From contig CP110631.1 of the NCBI GenBank assembly GCA_026210745.1, positions 4,960,001 through 5,024,000 of the forward strand: a DNA stretch of 64,000 bases. The letters are read 5' to 3'. Shown here piece by piece: positions 32,591 to 44,049 of this stretch. Made by a program: the position numbers and the translations under genes. This DNA comes from Exobasidium rhododendri (taxonomy: Eukaryota; Basidiomycota; Exobasidiomycetes; Exobasidiales; Exobasidiaceae). Under the pieces are notes generated by a model, which was not told the origin of the DNA, did no database searches, and worked only from the letters and a program-made list of their open reading frames with translations. Every line of letters begins with the position of its first letter. Position 1 is the stretch's first letter.

Positions 32591-34541
32591 ATGACGAGAC
32601 TAGGCAGTGCTGCCAGTCCTTATGCCAAGGCTCTCACTATCCACATGTGAGTGCGGCCTCGCTCGTTTAGGGGGGCATTCACAGCGAGCTCACTTTTATC
32701 CCCCTTTTACAACATCGTTCCACAGCATCGGCGCCGGGTGAGTGGAGGAGGTGCTGTGAATGCGTGTGACCTTGTACGATTCTCGGATCTAACACAGGGC
32801 TGTCATCCTTCCCGCAGTATGGGTGGCGTGGGTTCAGCGCTCGCACTTGCTGATCGAGGCTTTACCAACATCCACGTTTGGGAATCAGCATCACGCATTG
32901 GCGAAGTGGGCGCGGGCATCAACATCACGCCCAACTTAGCCCGTATCCTGGATCGATGGGGAGTGCTCGACGACATTAAGAAGGAAGCGGTCGCATTGCA
33001 AAGTGCCAGTGTCATTAGTGAGCATAAAATAGGATAACGAGTCTGCTGCAGTGCTGGCACCTTTACTCACCCAAAGGTCGAAAATCAATCCAGATAGTCT
33101 GAACGACGAGACATTGACGTCTGTCAGCTTTGCATACATAGAGGAGGACTTTGGGTACCCGTTCAACGTGAGTGCCTCTCCGCAGAGAGTACAAGGAGTG
33201 CCTTGAAGTATGCACACTCATCGCACATATCGCCACTATTTCTACTCGATCAGGTCGTGCACCGCTCCGCATTGCAGAGAGCGCTGATACAGGGAGCAGA
33301 GAAGACGGGCGTTGTGCAGTTCCATCTGAACATGGTAGTGGAAGAGTACGACGTCGATAATACCAGGTTCCGAGTTCGGGACAGGAAGAAGGGCACCGAG
33401 TCAGTATCAGAATCAGAACAGGACTGGATCAAAGCCGACGTCATCTTGGCCTCGGATGGCGTGAAAAGCAAAGCCCGGACTGCCCTGCTGAAACGACAAG
33501 GGGAAGTGGACGAAGGTGACTACGCTCTATGGTCTGTTGTATTGCATCGCAGCACTTTGCTGAACTGTATCCTCTTCTGTGTCCCCCGTTCAGTCGTCGA
33601 TACAGGCCAAGCGGCGTATCGCATCTTGGTGCATCGATCCATGATCAACGAAGACCCCGAACTAGTCCCCCTCTTCACCGGATCCCACTCTCATCGATGG
33701 ATCGGAGAGAAGCGACACATCATAGCATATCCGATATCCTCCGGCACCATCTTCAACATGTCGACTGCGCATCCAGATCGACATTTTGTTGCCGCTGATA
33801 CTTGGACGACTTCCGGCAGCAAGGAAGAGATGCTAGAGACCTTTCACGACTTTTGCCCTCGTGTTCAGAAGCTGCTCCGATTAGTGCCGGAGGGCGACGT
33901 GCTGGAATGGAAGCTGAGGGTCCACTCCCCCGTGAATAGATGGGTGGATGGACATGTAGCTCTTCTAGGGGATGCGTGCCATCCTACTCTGCCTCACTTG
34001 GCGCAAGGGGCAGCACAAGCGATTGAAGATGCTGCTGTGATGGGAGTGGTCTTGTCCAAGGTTGAGGAAGAAGGGGACATTGAGAAAGCGTTGCGGATCT
34101 ATCAGGTGAGTGCGTGGAAAGCAAAAGACGATGACGATTATTGCTGCAAATTGTCCCAACGTCGAGTGTGTGTGATTTGATCCTGCAGGAGTTGAGAAAG
34201 CCGCGAGCAGACTGGGCCGTCGCAACGGCAGCGTCGAACGGCAAAGGTCTTCATCTGGGCGCTGGAGATAGCAAAGACGCCAGAGACAAAGCCTTCCGAT
34301 CCGCGAATAAGAACGGGGGCGAGAACCCTGACAAGGCGATTGACAAGTGAGCCTGTTTGAACGACACAGTAAATGCAGGCGAAGGGGGCAGACGGGGGGG
34401 AGACTGACTATTATTTGCTGCTCTCTCTCTCATTCTTACAGGCACACGCAGTCGATCCTGTACAGCCACGATTGCGAGCAGGTGGCAGAAGCACAGTACG
34501 CCCGCTTGTACAAACAGATGAAAGGCGAGAGTCACAATTGA
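32591..34541 (+). CDS. FAD-dependent monooxygenase, salicylate-hydroxylase type, 457 aa
   Basis: Flavoprotein hydroxylase of the class A (PHBH-like) group that inserts oxygen into aromatic or related substrates using NAD(P)H. Eight exons: 32591-32646, 32726-32737 (a 12-nt microexon), 32818-33017, 33094-33167, 33254-33515, 33594-34105, 34189-34346 and 34442-34541. The microexon completes the dinucleotide-binding motif IIGAGMGG. Further landmarks are VGAGINITPNLARIL, VVHRSALQRAL, the DG motif ILASDGVKS and the FAD-ribityl motif LLGDACHP followed by AQGAAQAIEDA. No signal peptide. The intron ending at 33093 is the least certain because other acceptors lie nearby; the chosen one keeps the frame open. 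The true substrate is unknown. It converges on the multicopper oxidase gene. Confidence 0.86.
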
Positions 34542-34646
34542 AGTGCTGTTGCCCATTCGTACTGCAGGGAAGAAAGGAATCTACTGATACAGAAAAGCGT
34601 GACAGGTCGGGAGGAGAGCAAGACTGAAGTTTGAAAAGAGCAGGTC

Positions 34647-37043
34647 TTACACGGTGGCAGAGAGCAGTGATCTCCGTTCCGAGCGGCGCAAGGCACGCGG
34701 GAGGGTCGATCGTGGCTCCAGAAGCAGTGGTGTAGAGACTTCTCTGCGTCTTCGGCCTGCTTGAGTGGTGTTGATCGAGGCTCCGTTGGCGAGACCGGCA
34801 TTGCACATCGCTTGAGCGGCAGCAGGAAATATGTCGGCCGCTTTGACTGCATTTGGATGAACAAGAAGCGCGGCCATGAAGCCGGAGTTCAGGTGCCAGC
34901 TGCAGCAGAGAAGAGAAGAAAGTTTGAGGTAAGAGGCAGGCAGGCAGGCAGGCAGTTGCCCTCAATGGGAGTGTGCGTTCCTCTACTCACGCGATGTGAC
35001 AGTGCAGGGGCCAGACGCCGCTGATGGCAGGAGGAAGAGGGGAGGAGTGAGAGGGGGATCAACTTCATTCGCTCTCTCTTTTCGCATCTCAAGCAAAGCA
35101 ACCCTCACTCACGGAATGTCGGAAAAGATGCGCAGGACGGCGAAGCTCTGCTCTGGAATGACGATAGTGTCCCGTCGGAGTGGATTGGTCGTGTTGAAGG
35201 CGACACTGGCCCACTTTGCCTTTGTCAGAGCACCTGAACCTCGAGCAACAATGTAGAAGTCCGCTCCGTGAAGATGATACGGATGTGCGACCCATTGATC
35301 TCCGTTGTTGATGATGATGTCGATGGCCCATTCGTCGTCTGCTGCTTGTGTCCAGGCGATGTTGCTGGAGGGAATGCTGCTGCCGTTGTGAATCGTCGAC
35401 AGGTAAGGTTGGTAGACGTAGCTCGTGTACGTAGTGTCGTTGAAAAAGTATCGGTCGTAGGATGCACCATTGACCGTCAGCACGCCCAGCGCACTGTTGT
35501 ACTCGCGAACATTGGCGACTGTCAGGCCAAGTGGTGCAGTAGAAGTGATGGCGGGAATCAGGTCTGCGTCAGGAATGTCGTAGCAGGTCGTAGGCAGGGT
35601 CGTGTTCCAATCGTGGGTGGTGGGCAAGATGCCGAAGTTGTAGCCGATGTAGATTCCAAGTCGAGTCATCGTGTTGAGGGTGCTGTCCATCTTGAAGAAG
35701 CAGTTGCCGTTGATTTCTCCTCGAAGCCAGAACGATTGACCAATGTAGGCAGCACGGAAGTCGACGATGAAGTCGTACCTCTGGCCGTTGTGGATGGGAA
35801 CTCGCTCGAGAGAGGGTCCCAGAACAGCCGTACCGTCCGCGCCAGTAACGTTGAGGAGGTGCAGGTCCACTGAGACGTACTCTTGCACGTTGGACGTTCC
35901 TCCGATCACACGAAATCGCACCTTTTCCGCATTCACGGTGATGCTGGGCGGCGTCGAGGTGGTACAGGCAGTCTTGGTCAGTGTGCAGTCATACACGCCC
36001 ACGCCATTGATCAGACCTGACTGTGGGGACGGCGAGGCCTGTTGACCGTTGTATCCGTCCGAGGTCAGCAGGGCGGCAGCGATAGTCTCTGACCGATCGT
36101 GGTACCAGTCCTGCAGGAAGATGATCTGTTCCGATGCAAAGTCGACACCGCGAACGTACGGGTCTCTGGTGGAGTGAATGATCATGGGGCCGAGAATGCC
36201 GTCGGTGTACTGCGTGGACGAGTGACTGTGCCACCAGAACGAGCCAAACTGACCCGCAGTGCTGAAGGAGTACGTGTATGATCCACCAGCGGGTATAGGG
36301 CACTGCGAGAAGCCAGGAACGCCATCGTTGTATTGCGTGCCGTTCTGGTACATTCCATGCCAGTGAATAGACGTTCCTTCGCTGAGGTGATTGTTGACGG
36401 TGACTTGGATGGTGTCACCCTCGTTTGCCTCGATCAACGGTCCGGGCATCTGTCCATTGACCGTGTACATTGTCTTTTGGACGCCATCGGGTGCGCCAGT
36501 CTGTGCGGCAATAGCAAAGGTGTAGCTGCGAGTGGTGGTGGCTGTAGTGATGGGAAAGCTGGGGTTGAGGGTGTAGGTGGCAGGCGTCGCTTTTCCCAAT
36601 GCAATCGCGGTAGTCGTGGGCGTGCTTGCAATGGCAGTGAGTGTCGGGTTGTTGATCGAGATGGTCGTCGCAGCACTGTAGGAAAGGGATGTCTTGAAGG
36701 AGGTGGACGTCGCTTCCGTGCTGACTGTGTTTAGTGCCTTGGAGAAGCTGCTCAACTCGGCAGCGATCAGCGAATTAAGAGCGGCCAAGGCGCTGTTGGT
36801 GGCAAGGACTGGTACAGCAATACTAACCGTGGCAAGGGTTGGAATACTGAGCGTCGCAAGGGCTGGAATGCTAAGACTGAGTAAGAAATCCTCGACGGGG
36901 GTGGCGATGGCTTTGTTGCTACTCAGTGTTGCCGTGGGCTGCGCAGATGATGTCGCTGTGGTACCAGAGGCTGCGACGAGCGAGCCGGAGACCGACGCAT
37001 GGAGCACTTGGAGAGCAACAATGAGACAAAGTAAAGGGCGCAT
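34647..37043 (-). CDS. Laccase-like secreted multicopper oxidase, 737 aa
   Basis: Extracellular copper enzyme oxidising phenols (or metals) with reduction of oxygen to water. Three exons: 37043-35113, 35020-34991 (30 nt) and 34899-34647. ATG 37043 gives a clear signal peptide; an ATG further upstream would hide it. An Ala/Ser/Thr-rich stretch of about 150 residues precedes the first cupredoxin domain. Copper-binding motifs are complete: HWHG, WWHSHSS, HPYHLHG and HCHIAWH, the last split between the tiny exon 2 and exon 3. The tail is Arg-rich (GRRRREVS and later RRSERRS), unusual for a laccase. Whether it is a laccase or a ferroxidase is unresolved; no FTR1-type partner gene is next to it. 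It is divergent from the alcohol dehydrogenase gene. Confidence 0.9.
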
Positions 37044-38168
37044 TCTCAAGGGAGGAAAGGGAGGCAGAAGACAGTGAGTAGACCGTAGTGGTGCCCTTGT
37101 GCGCTGTCCTTTTATCCTTATCCAGAGCATCTGTCTTTTCTCCCGGGACCTCTACTCCCTCAACCTGTATGTGTACTCTGGGGCAGCATGCCTACAAAGA
37201 AGGGCGTCGCGGAAAGTCCTATGCGACAGCGCTTAGACCGTCTGTTCCAATTTTGGGACTGTTGACAGCTTTCCGTGGATGCAACATCACATGTGAGCGG
37301 GCGAGACGGCCAGAGCGAGAGCATCGAAATGTCGCGGATCTCGCAGAAGGAGGGAGTAGATGTGGATCGGGGGCCTGTGAAGAAGCGAAAATAGAAAAGT
37401 GTGAGAAGGATGCTGCCACATAGACCTCCTCTCTCTTTCTCAATAGTAGAGGAGTGTGTGCATCATCCTTGAGAGAGAGACGCATGTACACACGCTGCTT
37501 TGAAGGGACAGGGCCTTGGCATCTTCCCACGAAAGCGAGGATCACTAGATGGGGGGGGGGCCTTTAAAGCCACACTTCAACGGCGCGAGTGAGGACAGAC
37601 TCAGGAACACTGTTTCACGCCCTGAGAACGCATCTCTGAGAACGCATTTCGACCAGAAGATGCACGCTTCCGGCCCCAGTGATGGGGGTCTCGCAGAAAG
37701 CGAACAAAGCGGGGAATTTCCAGATGGCAAAGAAAACTTGCATGCAGAAATAAGAGGAAAAAGTACCACAACAGATGTACTTGATCGGCAGCAATGAACT
37801 GCTTTCGTCGGGGTCAAAAGGGACGACTTTTTGATTGATAGTGACAACATGGTCAGTCGTACAAAAATCAAGCCACATGGGCGCACCCTGTTAGAGATTG
37901 CCATATGGAGGGGAGGCAACGAAGAGTAATTCCCCAAGCATAATTGTAGAAAGTGAGCCAGAAGGACAAGTTGAGACGCGTCGAGATCCGCTACCCCACG
38001 CGAGATGGATTTGGGCGTATGACCCTCGTTAGCGTAGTAAAAACCTGCTCGGGCTTGAGGAGAAGAGTGGAGGTCCTCGATTTAGAGAAGAAAGTGGAAC
38101 ACCTTGTCGGGGAAAAAGGGAAGCATGCTGAAACCTACACGTCCATCATCTCGGAAAGACAAGAAGCC
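37044..38168. other. Divergent promoter region between multicopper oxidase and alcohol dehydrogenase genes
   Basis: About 1.1 kb. It carries an ATAAAAGG element at 37108-37115 (minus strand) 65 nt upstream of the oxidase start and a G10 run at 37551-37560. The open frame from about 37953 runs into the dehydrogenase frame but begins without an ATG, so I do not extend the gene. Confidence 0.5.
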
Positions 38169-39866
38169 ATGAGTAAGACTATGAAAGCCGTCGTCTACGC
38201 TGGGCCGAACAAGGTAACCATCTCCGACGTTCCCAAGCCGACACTACAGCATCCCGACGACGCCATCGTCCGCGTGACTACAAGCTGTATCTGTGGCAGG
38301 TGAGAAGGAAGATCTGTCGAACTACAGGCACAGGACGTTAACAGAATATAGTATATATTTGGCAGCGACCTCCATATGTATGAAGGCAGGACTGCAGCCG
38401 AGCCAGGGATTTGCTTTGGTCATGAGAATTTGGTATGTACGCGAGGGAATAAAAAGGGGTCCTGAAAGGGAGCAGTGATGTTCATGTGTACTAATCTGCT
38501 GTCGTTCGTCGTCCAGGGCATCATTGAAGAGATCGGACCTGCTGTGACTCAGGTCAAAGTGGGCGATCGAGTGGTGATGCCGTTTAACGTCGCTTGTGGA
38601 AGGTGCCTCAACTGCGAGTCGGGAAAGACGGCCTATTGCACAGTCGTCAATCCTGGCTTCGCGGGTGGTGCGTATGGTGAGTGACTGAATTGAATCAGGC
38701 GGTAAGTTGATCTCCTTGAGCATACGTTAATTGATGATGGGCTCTTCGCCATGCTTGTTGCCAGGCTACGTCGCCATGGGACCGTATCCTGGCGGCCAGG
38801 CAGAGTACGTGCGAGTCCCCTATGCCGACTTCAACGCACTCCTACTACCACCGGGCAAGGAAAAGGAGGCAGACTACGCAATGCTGGCCGACATCTTCCC
38901 TACCGGCTGGCATGGATGCAAGCTGTCTGGACTCCAGGCCGGCGAGTCCATCGTGGTGAGTGATGCGGCCCATCATTTCCATTAGCAGACTTGATCGTGT
39001 ATGTCGTGCTGACCTGCGTTCACACAGGTCTTTGGCGCGGGACCAGTCGGTTTGCTAGCCGCCTACTCTGCCAAGCTGATCGGTGCGTCTGATGTCTACG
39101 TCGTCGACCGTGTGCCAGAGAGGCTGCAAAAGGCCAAGGAGATTGGGTGCATCCCCATCGACTTTTCTTCCTCCGATCCAGTCGACCAGATTCTCTCCAT
39201 GCGCGACGGAAAAGAGGTGGACAGGGGTGTGGACGCGGTCGGCTACCAAGCAGTGGGCGCCAGTGGAAAGGAGGTGCCCAATACTGTTCTCACCTCGCTT
39301 GTCAAGGTTGTGCGCGCGACAGGCGGATTAGGTGTGTTTACTTACTGTGCGACTTGATTGAATCCTCCTGGCTGACAGCTTTTCCTCTCTCTGCATCTTA
39401 TCTGACAAGGCATCCCTGGCCTGTATGTCCCTTCTGACCCCGGCGCTCCCGACGCGGAAGCCGCCATGGGAATGATGAGCTTTCCCTTTGGCAAATTCTT
39501 CGAAAAGGGCCTCTTCATGGGAACGTGAGTCTGGCTAGGATCTTCGACGAAGACATCGCCCCCACTGATGCACACACACTCCCTTTGCCTCCCCTTACTT
39601 CTGTCCTCCTCCTTGATGCAGCGGCCAATGCAATGTAAGTCACGGCTCCGATCGTATGATTAGTTCAGGCCCTAACAGAATCTCACTCTCGCCCCCTTTT
39701 CCAGGTCAAGGCGTACAATCGACAGCTTCGTGACATGATCACCAGTGGAGTCGCAACACCGAGCTTCGTCGTCTCGAATGAGTTGCCCCTATCTGACGCA
39801 CCCATGGCCTATGAGAAGTTCGACGCCCGCATTGAGGGCTACAGCAAAGTCCTCCTACACCCGTAG
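38169..39866 (+). CDS. Zinc alcohol dehydrogenase, glutathione-independent formaldehyde dehydrogenase type, 380 aa
   Basis: Medium-chain dehydrogenase using NAD(P). Eight exons: 38169-38299, 38366-38432, 38517-38676, 38765-38955, 39028-39331, 39410-39524, 39622-39634 (13 nt) and 39705-39866. Catalytic zinc ligands are seen in CICGSDLHMYEG and FGHEN. The structural zinc loop is CGRCLNCESGKTAYC. The Rossmann motif FGAGPVGLLAA follows, with an acidic residue in VVDRVPERL suggesting NAD preference. VDAVGYQA and the long insert after it are typical of the formaldehyde dehydrogenase (FdhA-like) subgroup. The 13-nt microexon (GQCN) joins two conserved blocks. Its cytosolic role is likely aldehyde or alcohol oxidation. 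The exact substrate is inferred only from subgroup resemblance. Confidence 0.9.
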
Positions 39867-41154
39867 CTTCCGATCATGTAGACTAGTAATCTTACTGCAA
39901 ACATATCCCTAACACAAATAGGGAATCCTCCGCAATCACTGCTGCCAATTCCTTGTACCTCTCCCTCACACATCGACATCGACGATCGTGTATCTAAATA
40001 CGTCTGTGCGAGCCTTTCTTTACACCGCAATGATGCGCGCGTCTCTTCACGATTGTGGCACCCTCGATGTCCAGATTCGCAAGCAACGTTCTTCCCTCGA
40101 TTATCTAATCTCTCCACCCCGACGAGCAATTTAGTCATCCGTGGCTATGCAACGCCACTCCGAAGCACGGAATAGCGAGAAGGATTGGATTGTATGTATA
40201 TTCATTCGCACTAGCGCCCCTCCTGCTCAAAAGGGAAGAAGGTTCAAAGGGCGTCGTCCTGGATTCAATGCGCAGGAATAATTCGCCTTGTTTCCCGATA
40301 CTTGTGCTGCGTTGTGTGGGTTAGAAAAGTCTGCATGACGAGTCCGTCGGTTGCTTTTCCTTCTGAGACTGGACCCTTAATGAGCGGTATCAACTGAGTA
40401 GAGAGACGACTGCCTCCTTCCATGCCTTAATGAAGAAGGAAACGCACAACGACCCGATACTCCTTCTTCCTGCTCACAAGCGACGACTGGAATTTGCAGC
40501 GTGGGATGAGTCCAGCGGAGTGGAAACAAAGTCCGCACAATTGTGTATGTGTCAAGCAGGGTCTGGTCTGCGCCCCGCTCTGGCTCTTACCTTATTCATA
40601 TTAGGTAGCAGCAATACACTCCAAGGCCAAAGCTTACGAGCGCATCAACCTTCAATGTACTAGCAGTATTTGATTTCGCATTGTCCCATTCAATAAGAAC
40701 AATTTGGAAAATTGTCTATTGCCTGGACCCGCTTTGAGGAAAAGGGCCTAATTATTCGAAGCTAAAAATAATGTTACCGCATTCCAGGCACCGAAGTTCT
40801 GTTTGCTCTATGACGATGTAATGGCAGCCCGTGCTCCACCAAGAAGAAGTTTGTACTTTTACTATACACAGCGTGTTATTGATCAATTTCAAGGACACTT
40901 CCTCACAAGCGTTATATCGTCATCGTCATATTTAGTGCAGCCAGAAAGTGATGTACACAATACTTCAGGGGCCCTGGGGGGGCTAGATCGATCAGGCGCA
41001 ATGAATTGGACTGACGACTGCTGTAGCCTCCGTTACAAAAAGAAAGCGAGAAAGGCTGCCTCTTGTATATGCGGAATTATCAAATGCCGCCGCATCACCC
41101 CAAGGCTAAGGAAAGAGCCGCCCCACAGATAAAAGTTCGCATTCTGTCGTCGTC
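39867..41154. other. 1.3-kb intergenic region
   Basis: Between the dehydrogenase stop and the His-rich protein gene. Several short open frames, none with a domain or splice support. I see no RNA gene. Confidence 0.45.
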
Positions 41155-42471
41155 ATGGCAACGTCATCGATTCCTGTCAAATCTGAAGAGCCTTGGGGCC
41201 TGCAACAATGTGAGGCGGTGCAATTCAGGCCAGACGAGAATCCATTCAAGCCAGACGAGGAATCCTTTATGAAGACAGGTTGTAGCTCTTCCACTTCCCC
41301 TTCCAACATGCTCCCTCCATACCCATCCAAATCCAACGAATCCAAATCAAACAACGAATCTGACAACATGAACGGGATCAAGAAAGTCTTCCACCGAAAC
41401 TCCACCAGCAATGATGACGATGTTTCCCACGACACCTCGAGAAACTACTCTGCGTCGTCGGCGAACAGCAGCCTAGACACGTCAGCACAAAACTCTGGCA
41501 TGGACAAGTCTGCTCTCAATAGGACAGTTCCTGGCTCCACTGGAACTAAGCACGGTGGATCAACGACCGGTGCTACTACGGGAGCCACGGGAGCCACCAA
41601 CACGGGAGTCACCACTGGATCTCACACTGGAGTCAACACCGGTGCTACTGCTACCAATGGAGGATCGACCGGTGTCTCTTCAAGACACAGCAACGGCACC
41701 TCTGGCGAAAAGGTACCCGGTGGATACGGTCCCGGACGTTCGCAAGAGGTGTCCACTCAGGATGGACGCATTCCTCACTCGCACGACACTGGCGCTGGAC
41801 AGCACGTCGACTTGAACAAGGGTCACGTCACCCAGACTGTCGAACACGTTGCCGAGATTGTCGACAAGAAGAACTACACGCACACCACTGAAGAAGTCGA
41901 GCGACAACGCAACGTCGAGCGACACCAGCACCACGTTCAGATTCACCACCAGCCCATCAAGGAGGTAGAGCACGCGCAAGAGCAGCTTCACCAGAAGATC
42001 CACCCCGTCACCCACATCCAAGAGAAGCACGCTTCCACGGACAAGGATGCCAAGCTGCTTGCCACCGTTGCTGGCAGTCACGGTCACAAGCACCAGACCA
42101 CCAACATCGCAGAAGACCGAAAGATTGTCGACAAGGGTGAACGAGTAACGGAAGACTTGCACACGCACGTACACAATGTCGTCGTTCCTCTCGTGTCGCA
42201 CGATGTTCATGAGCACCACCGCATTCAGACTGTTATCCCAACTCAGCACGTCATCCACGAAGCCCCCATCATCCACGAGTCTTCCACCCTACAGGCCATG
42301 AGCAGAGCAGACTTCCTTAAAGGAGGTGGTGTGCTCGGCTCCACTACTAAGAGCGTCCAAGAGGGCAACTTCTTGGCTACTGGTCAGTGTGACCGAAAAG
42401 TCGACGGCGTGGCTGAGCAACTCGAAAAGGAGCTCCACCTCAAGTCTTCCATCCACGGCGCTCCCAACTAA
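41155..42471 (+). CDS. His-rich, Gly/Thr-repeat protein, possible fungal stress/allergen-like family, 438 aa
   Basis: Single exon from ATG 41155. The first 120 residues are polar and Ser/Asn-rich. A Gly-Ala-Thr segment (repeats like TGATGATNTG and TTGSHTGVNTG) follows at about 135-185. The C-terminal 230 residues are charged and very rich in His and Glu (RHQHHVQIHHQPI, HTHVHNVV, HEHHRIQ) and end with FLKGGGVLG. Proteins with this HHVQ-type pattern are common in basidiomycetes and ascomycetes and are sometimes annotated as allergens or stress proteins. I recall that link only loosely. No signal peptide, no membrane helix. The His pattern suggests metal binding or an amphipathic coiled region, which is inference. 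Met 72 (41368) is an alternative start. Confidence 0.75.
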   Translation: MATSSIPVKSEEPWGLQQCEAVQFRPDENPFKPDEESFMKTGCSSSTSPSNMLPPYPSKSNESKSNNESDNMNGIKKVFHRNSTSNDDDVSHDTSRNYSASSANSSLDTSAQNSGMDKSALNRTVPGSTGTKHGGSTTGATTGATGATNTGVTTGSHTGVNTGATATNGGSTGVSSRHSNGTSGEKVPGGYGPGRSQEVSTQDGRIPHSHDTGAGQHVDLNKGHVTQTVEHVAEIVDKKNYTHTTEEVERQRNVERHQHHVQIHHQPIKEVEHAQEQLHQKIHPVTHIQEKHASTDKDAKLLATVAGSHGHKHQTTNIAEDRKIVDKGERVTEDLHTHVHNVVVPLVSHDVHEHHRIQTVIPTQHVIHEAPIIHESSTLQAMSRADFLKGGGVLGSTTKSVQEGNFLATGQCDRKVDGVAEQLEKELHLKSSIHGAPN

Positions 42472-42614
42472 AAGTCTCAACATTTCATTCCATCATTCCC
42501 ATGCTGTATATACTCTGTCTCTCAATCTTCCACATATTGATCACATATTTGCGTGCCGTCCGATTCATATGTCATACATTTCAGAATTATACATTTCTGA
42601 TCGGCACTTTTGAT

Positions 42615-43301
42615 CTACATCTTTGATCTGGAGGGAAGCCTGCTTCTGAACGATGGCGGCGAGTCACCGTCAATCATCAGCTCCAACCCTGGATCGGCCT
42701 TCTCTTTCATGCGCCTGTAAGCGTCTCGTTGAGTTGCCCTCTTTAGCCATGCCAGTATGCCCTTGTATTCGGTCAAGTTGATCGGATAGAAAACCCGCCC
42801 CGTCGTCAGAGAGTACACCGTCATGATGTCGGCCACCGTAAATTCATCGCCGGCCAACCAGACATTCTTCGACAGGCGTGCATCTAGTAGAGACAGTAGT
42901 GCTGTCAGTCTTGCCTCCAGACTTCGTACGTAGGGATGACCGTTTTGCCCCATAAAGGAGATGTGCAGCAGTGACATGATGGCAGGTTGTAAGTTGCCGT
43001 TGGAAAGGTGGTACCAGTACAATTGATCGGTGTAATTCTTGTGCGACGGTGCGAGTAGCAGTCGGTCATTGCCGTATTTGTGAATGATGTACTCTGCACA
43101 AGCGGCAGACTCGCTTAGCACAAGTGGCCCATCTTGAAGGACGGGAGCTTGACCAAGTGGGTTCAAATCTTTAATCGATTGCGGTGACAGGAGTGGGTCA
43201 CGTTTGTGCAGTACCAGCGTGTACGGTATGTTGAGCTCCTCGCAAAGCCACACAAGCCTTTCCGACTGCGAGATCTGAAGATGATGTATGGTCAGAGGCA
43301 T
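42615..43301 (-). CDS. Glutathione S-transferase, 228 aa
   Basis: Cytosolic detoxification enzyme conjugating glutathione to electrophiles. Single exon, ATG 43301. The N-terminal thioredoxin-like domain shows HHLQISQSERLVWLCEELN with the glutathione-site Ser early, the cis-Pro region GQAPVLQDG and the ESAACAEYI motif that binds the glutamyl part. The C-terminal helical domain has LAGDEFTVADIMTVY, the conserved N-capping box. Length is normal. It resembles the fungal Gtt1/Ure2-like group rather than omega GSTs (no Cys at the active site). It converges with the His-rich protein gene, with only 143 nt between the stops. Confidence 0.92.
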   Translation of the reverse strand: MPLTIHHLQISQSERLVWLCEELNIPYTLVLHKRDPLLSPQSIKDLNPLGQAPVLQDGPLVLSESAACAEYIIHKYGNDRLLLAPSHKNYTDQLYWYHLSNGNLQPAIMSLLHISFMGQNGHPYVRSLEARLTALLSLLDARLSKNVWLAGDEFTVADIMTVYSLTTGRVFYPINLTEYKGILAWLKRATQRDAYRRMKEKADPGLELMIDGDSPPSFRSRLPSRSKM

Positions 43302-44049
43302 CGATGCCGGCGAGGAGGGGGGTATGCTTTAGATTTCCCCCTTAGCCAACTGGGCTGTCGGTAGTCAGTAAAGGGTGGAGGGACCGGGCCTTACAAGCTC
43401 GGCGTTGCAATGGTCTGGAATATTATCTTATCGTCCCACGCGTGCATTGTCGCGTGGGAAAAGGTAATTTCAACTGCATCGAACATCTGATGTCTACGCT
43501 GACTGACTAGGCGCTTTGCATACACTGCAGGTAGAAAACACGGTTGACAGGCTGCATACGAAGAGTACCCCGTGCGAGCGCGTGCTTCGATAAGGCCGGA
43601 CTTGCGAAGATCGTTGCTGACCATTCAGGACCCCTGTGCTTATCTTATCACATCTTTCAAAGTGGACAGTGACAGCACGAAGGTCGAAGGCGGGCAAATA
43701 TGTCACTAGGCAATGAGGCGCGCACGACGTGTCGAGAAGGGAGGGTGTTTAGGTAAAGCGGTTATCTAATTCGCGTCATGACGTCTGGACAGCTCTCATG
43801 TAAGCTCGCACCCGAAGAGCGCTTCGATGGGGATGAGGGAAGAACGGGTGAGGCACTCGGACGGTGTACCTAGACGAGCCATCAGGCCAAGTTGGGTGAT
43901 TTGTCTACAGATCAGCAGGGTTCCAGGTTGAGACGTTGTCGGAAGAATATAAGAAGGACGTCGCACTGTCTACTTTTATATTCCCCTAAAAATACACATC
44001 GTACCTTCCTGCTAAAGCACTTCACTTCACTCCACAAAATAACTCCAAA
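43302..44049. other. Divergent promoter region between GST and small acidic protein genes
   Basis: TATA-like AATATAAG at about 43946 and TTTATATTCCCC at about 43975 precede the plus-strand gene. The two short minus-strand frames here look like chance. Confidence 0.45.

Noticed and set aside
33018-33051. Alternative 34-nt intron in the FAD monooxygenase gene
   Set aside because: It would keep the frame open but is too short for splicing in fungi; the 76-nt intron ending at 33093 fits better.
37953-38168. In-frame upstream extension of the alcohol dehydrogenase
   Set aside because: It begins without an ATG, and the canonical family start MSKTMKAVVY lies at 38169; probably leader sequence.
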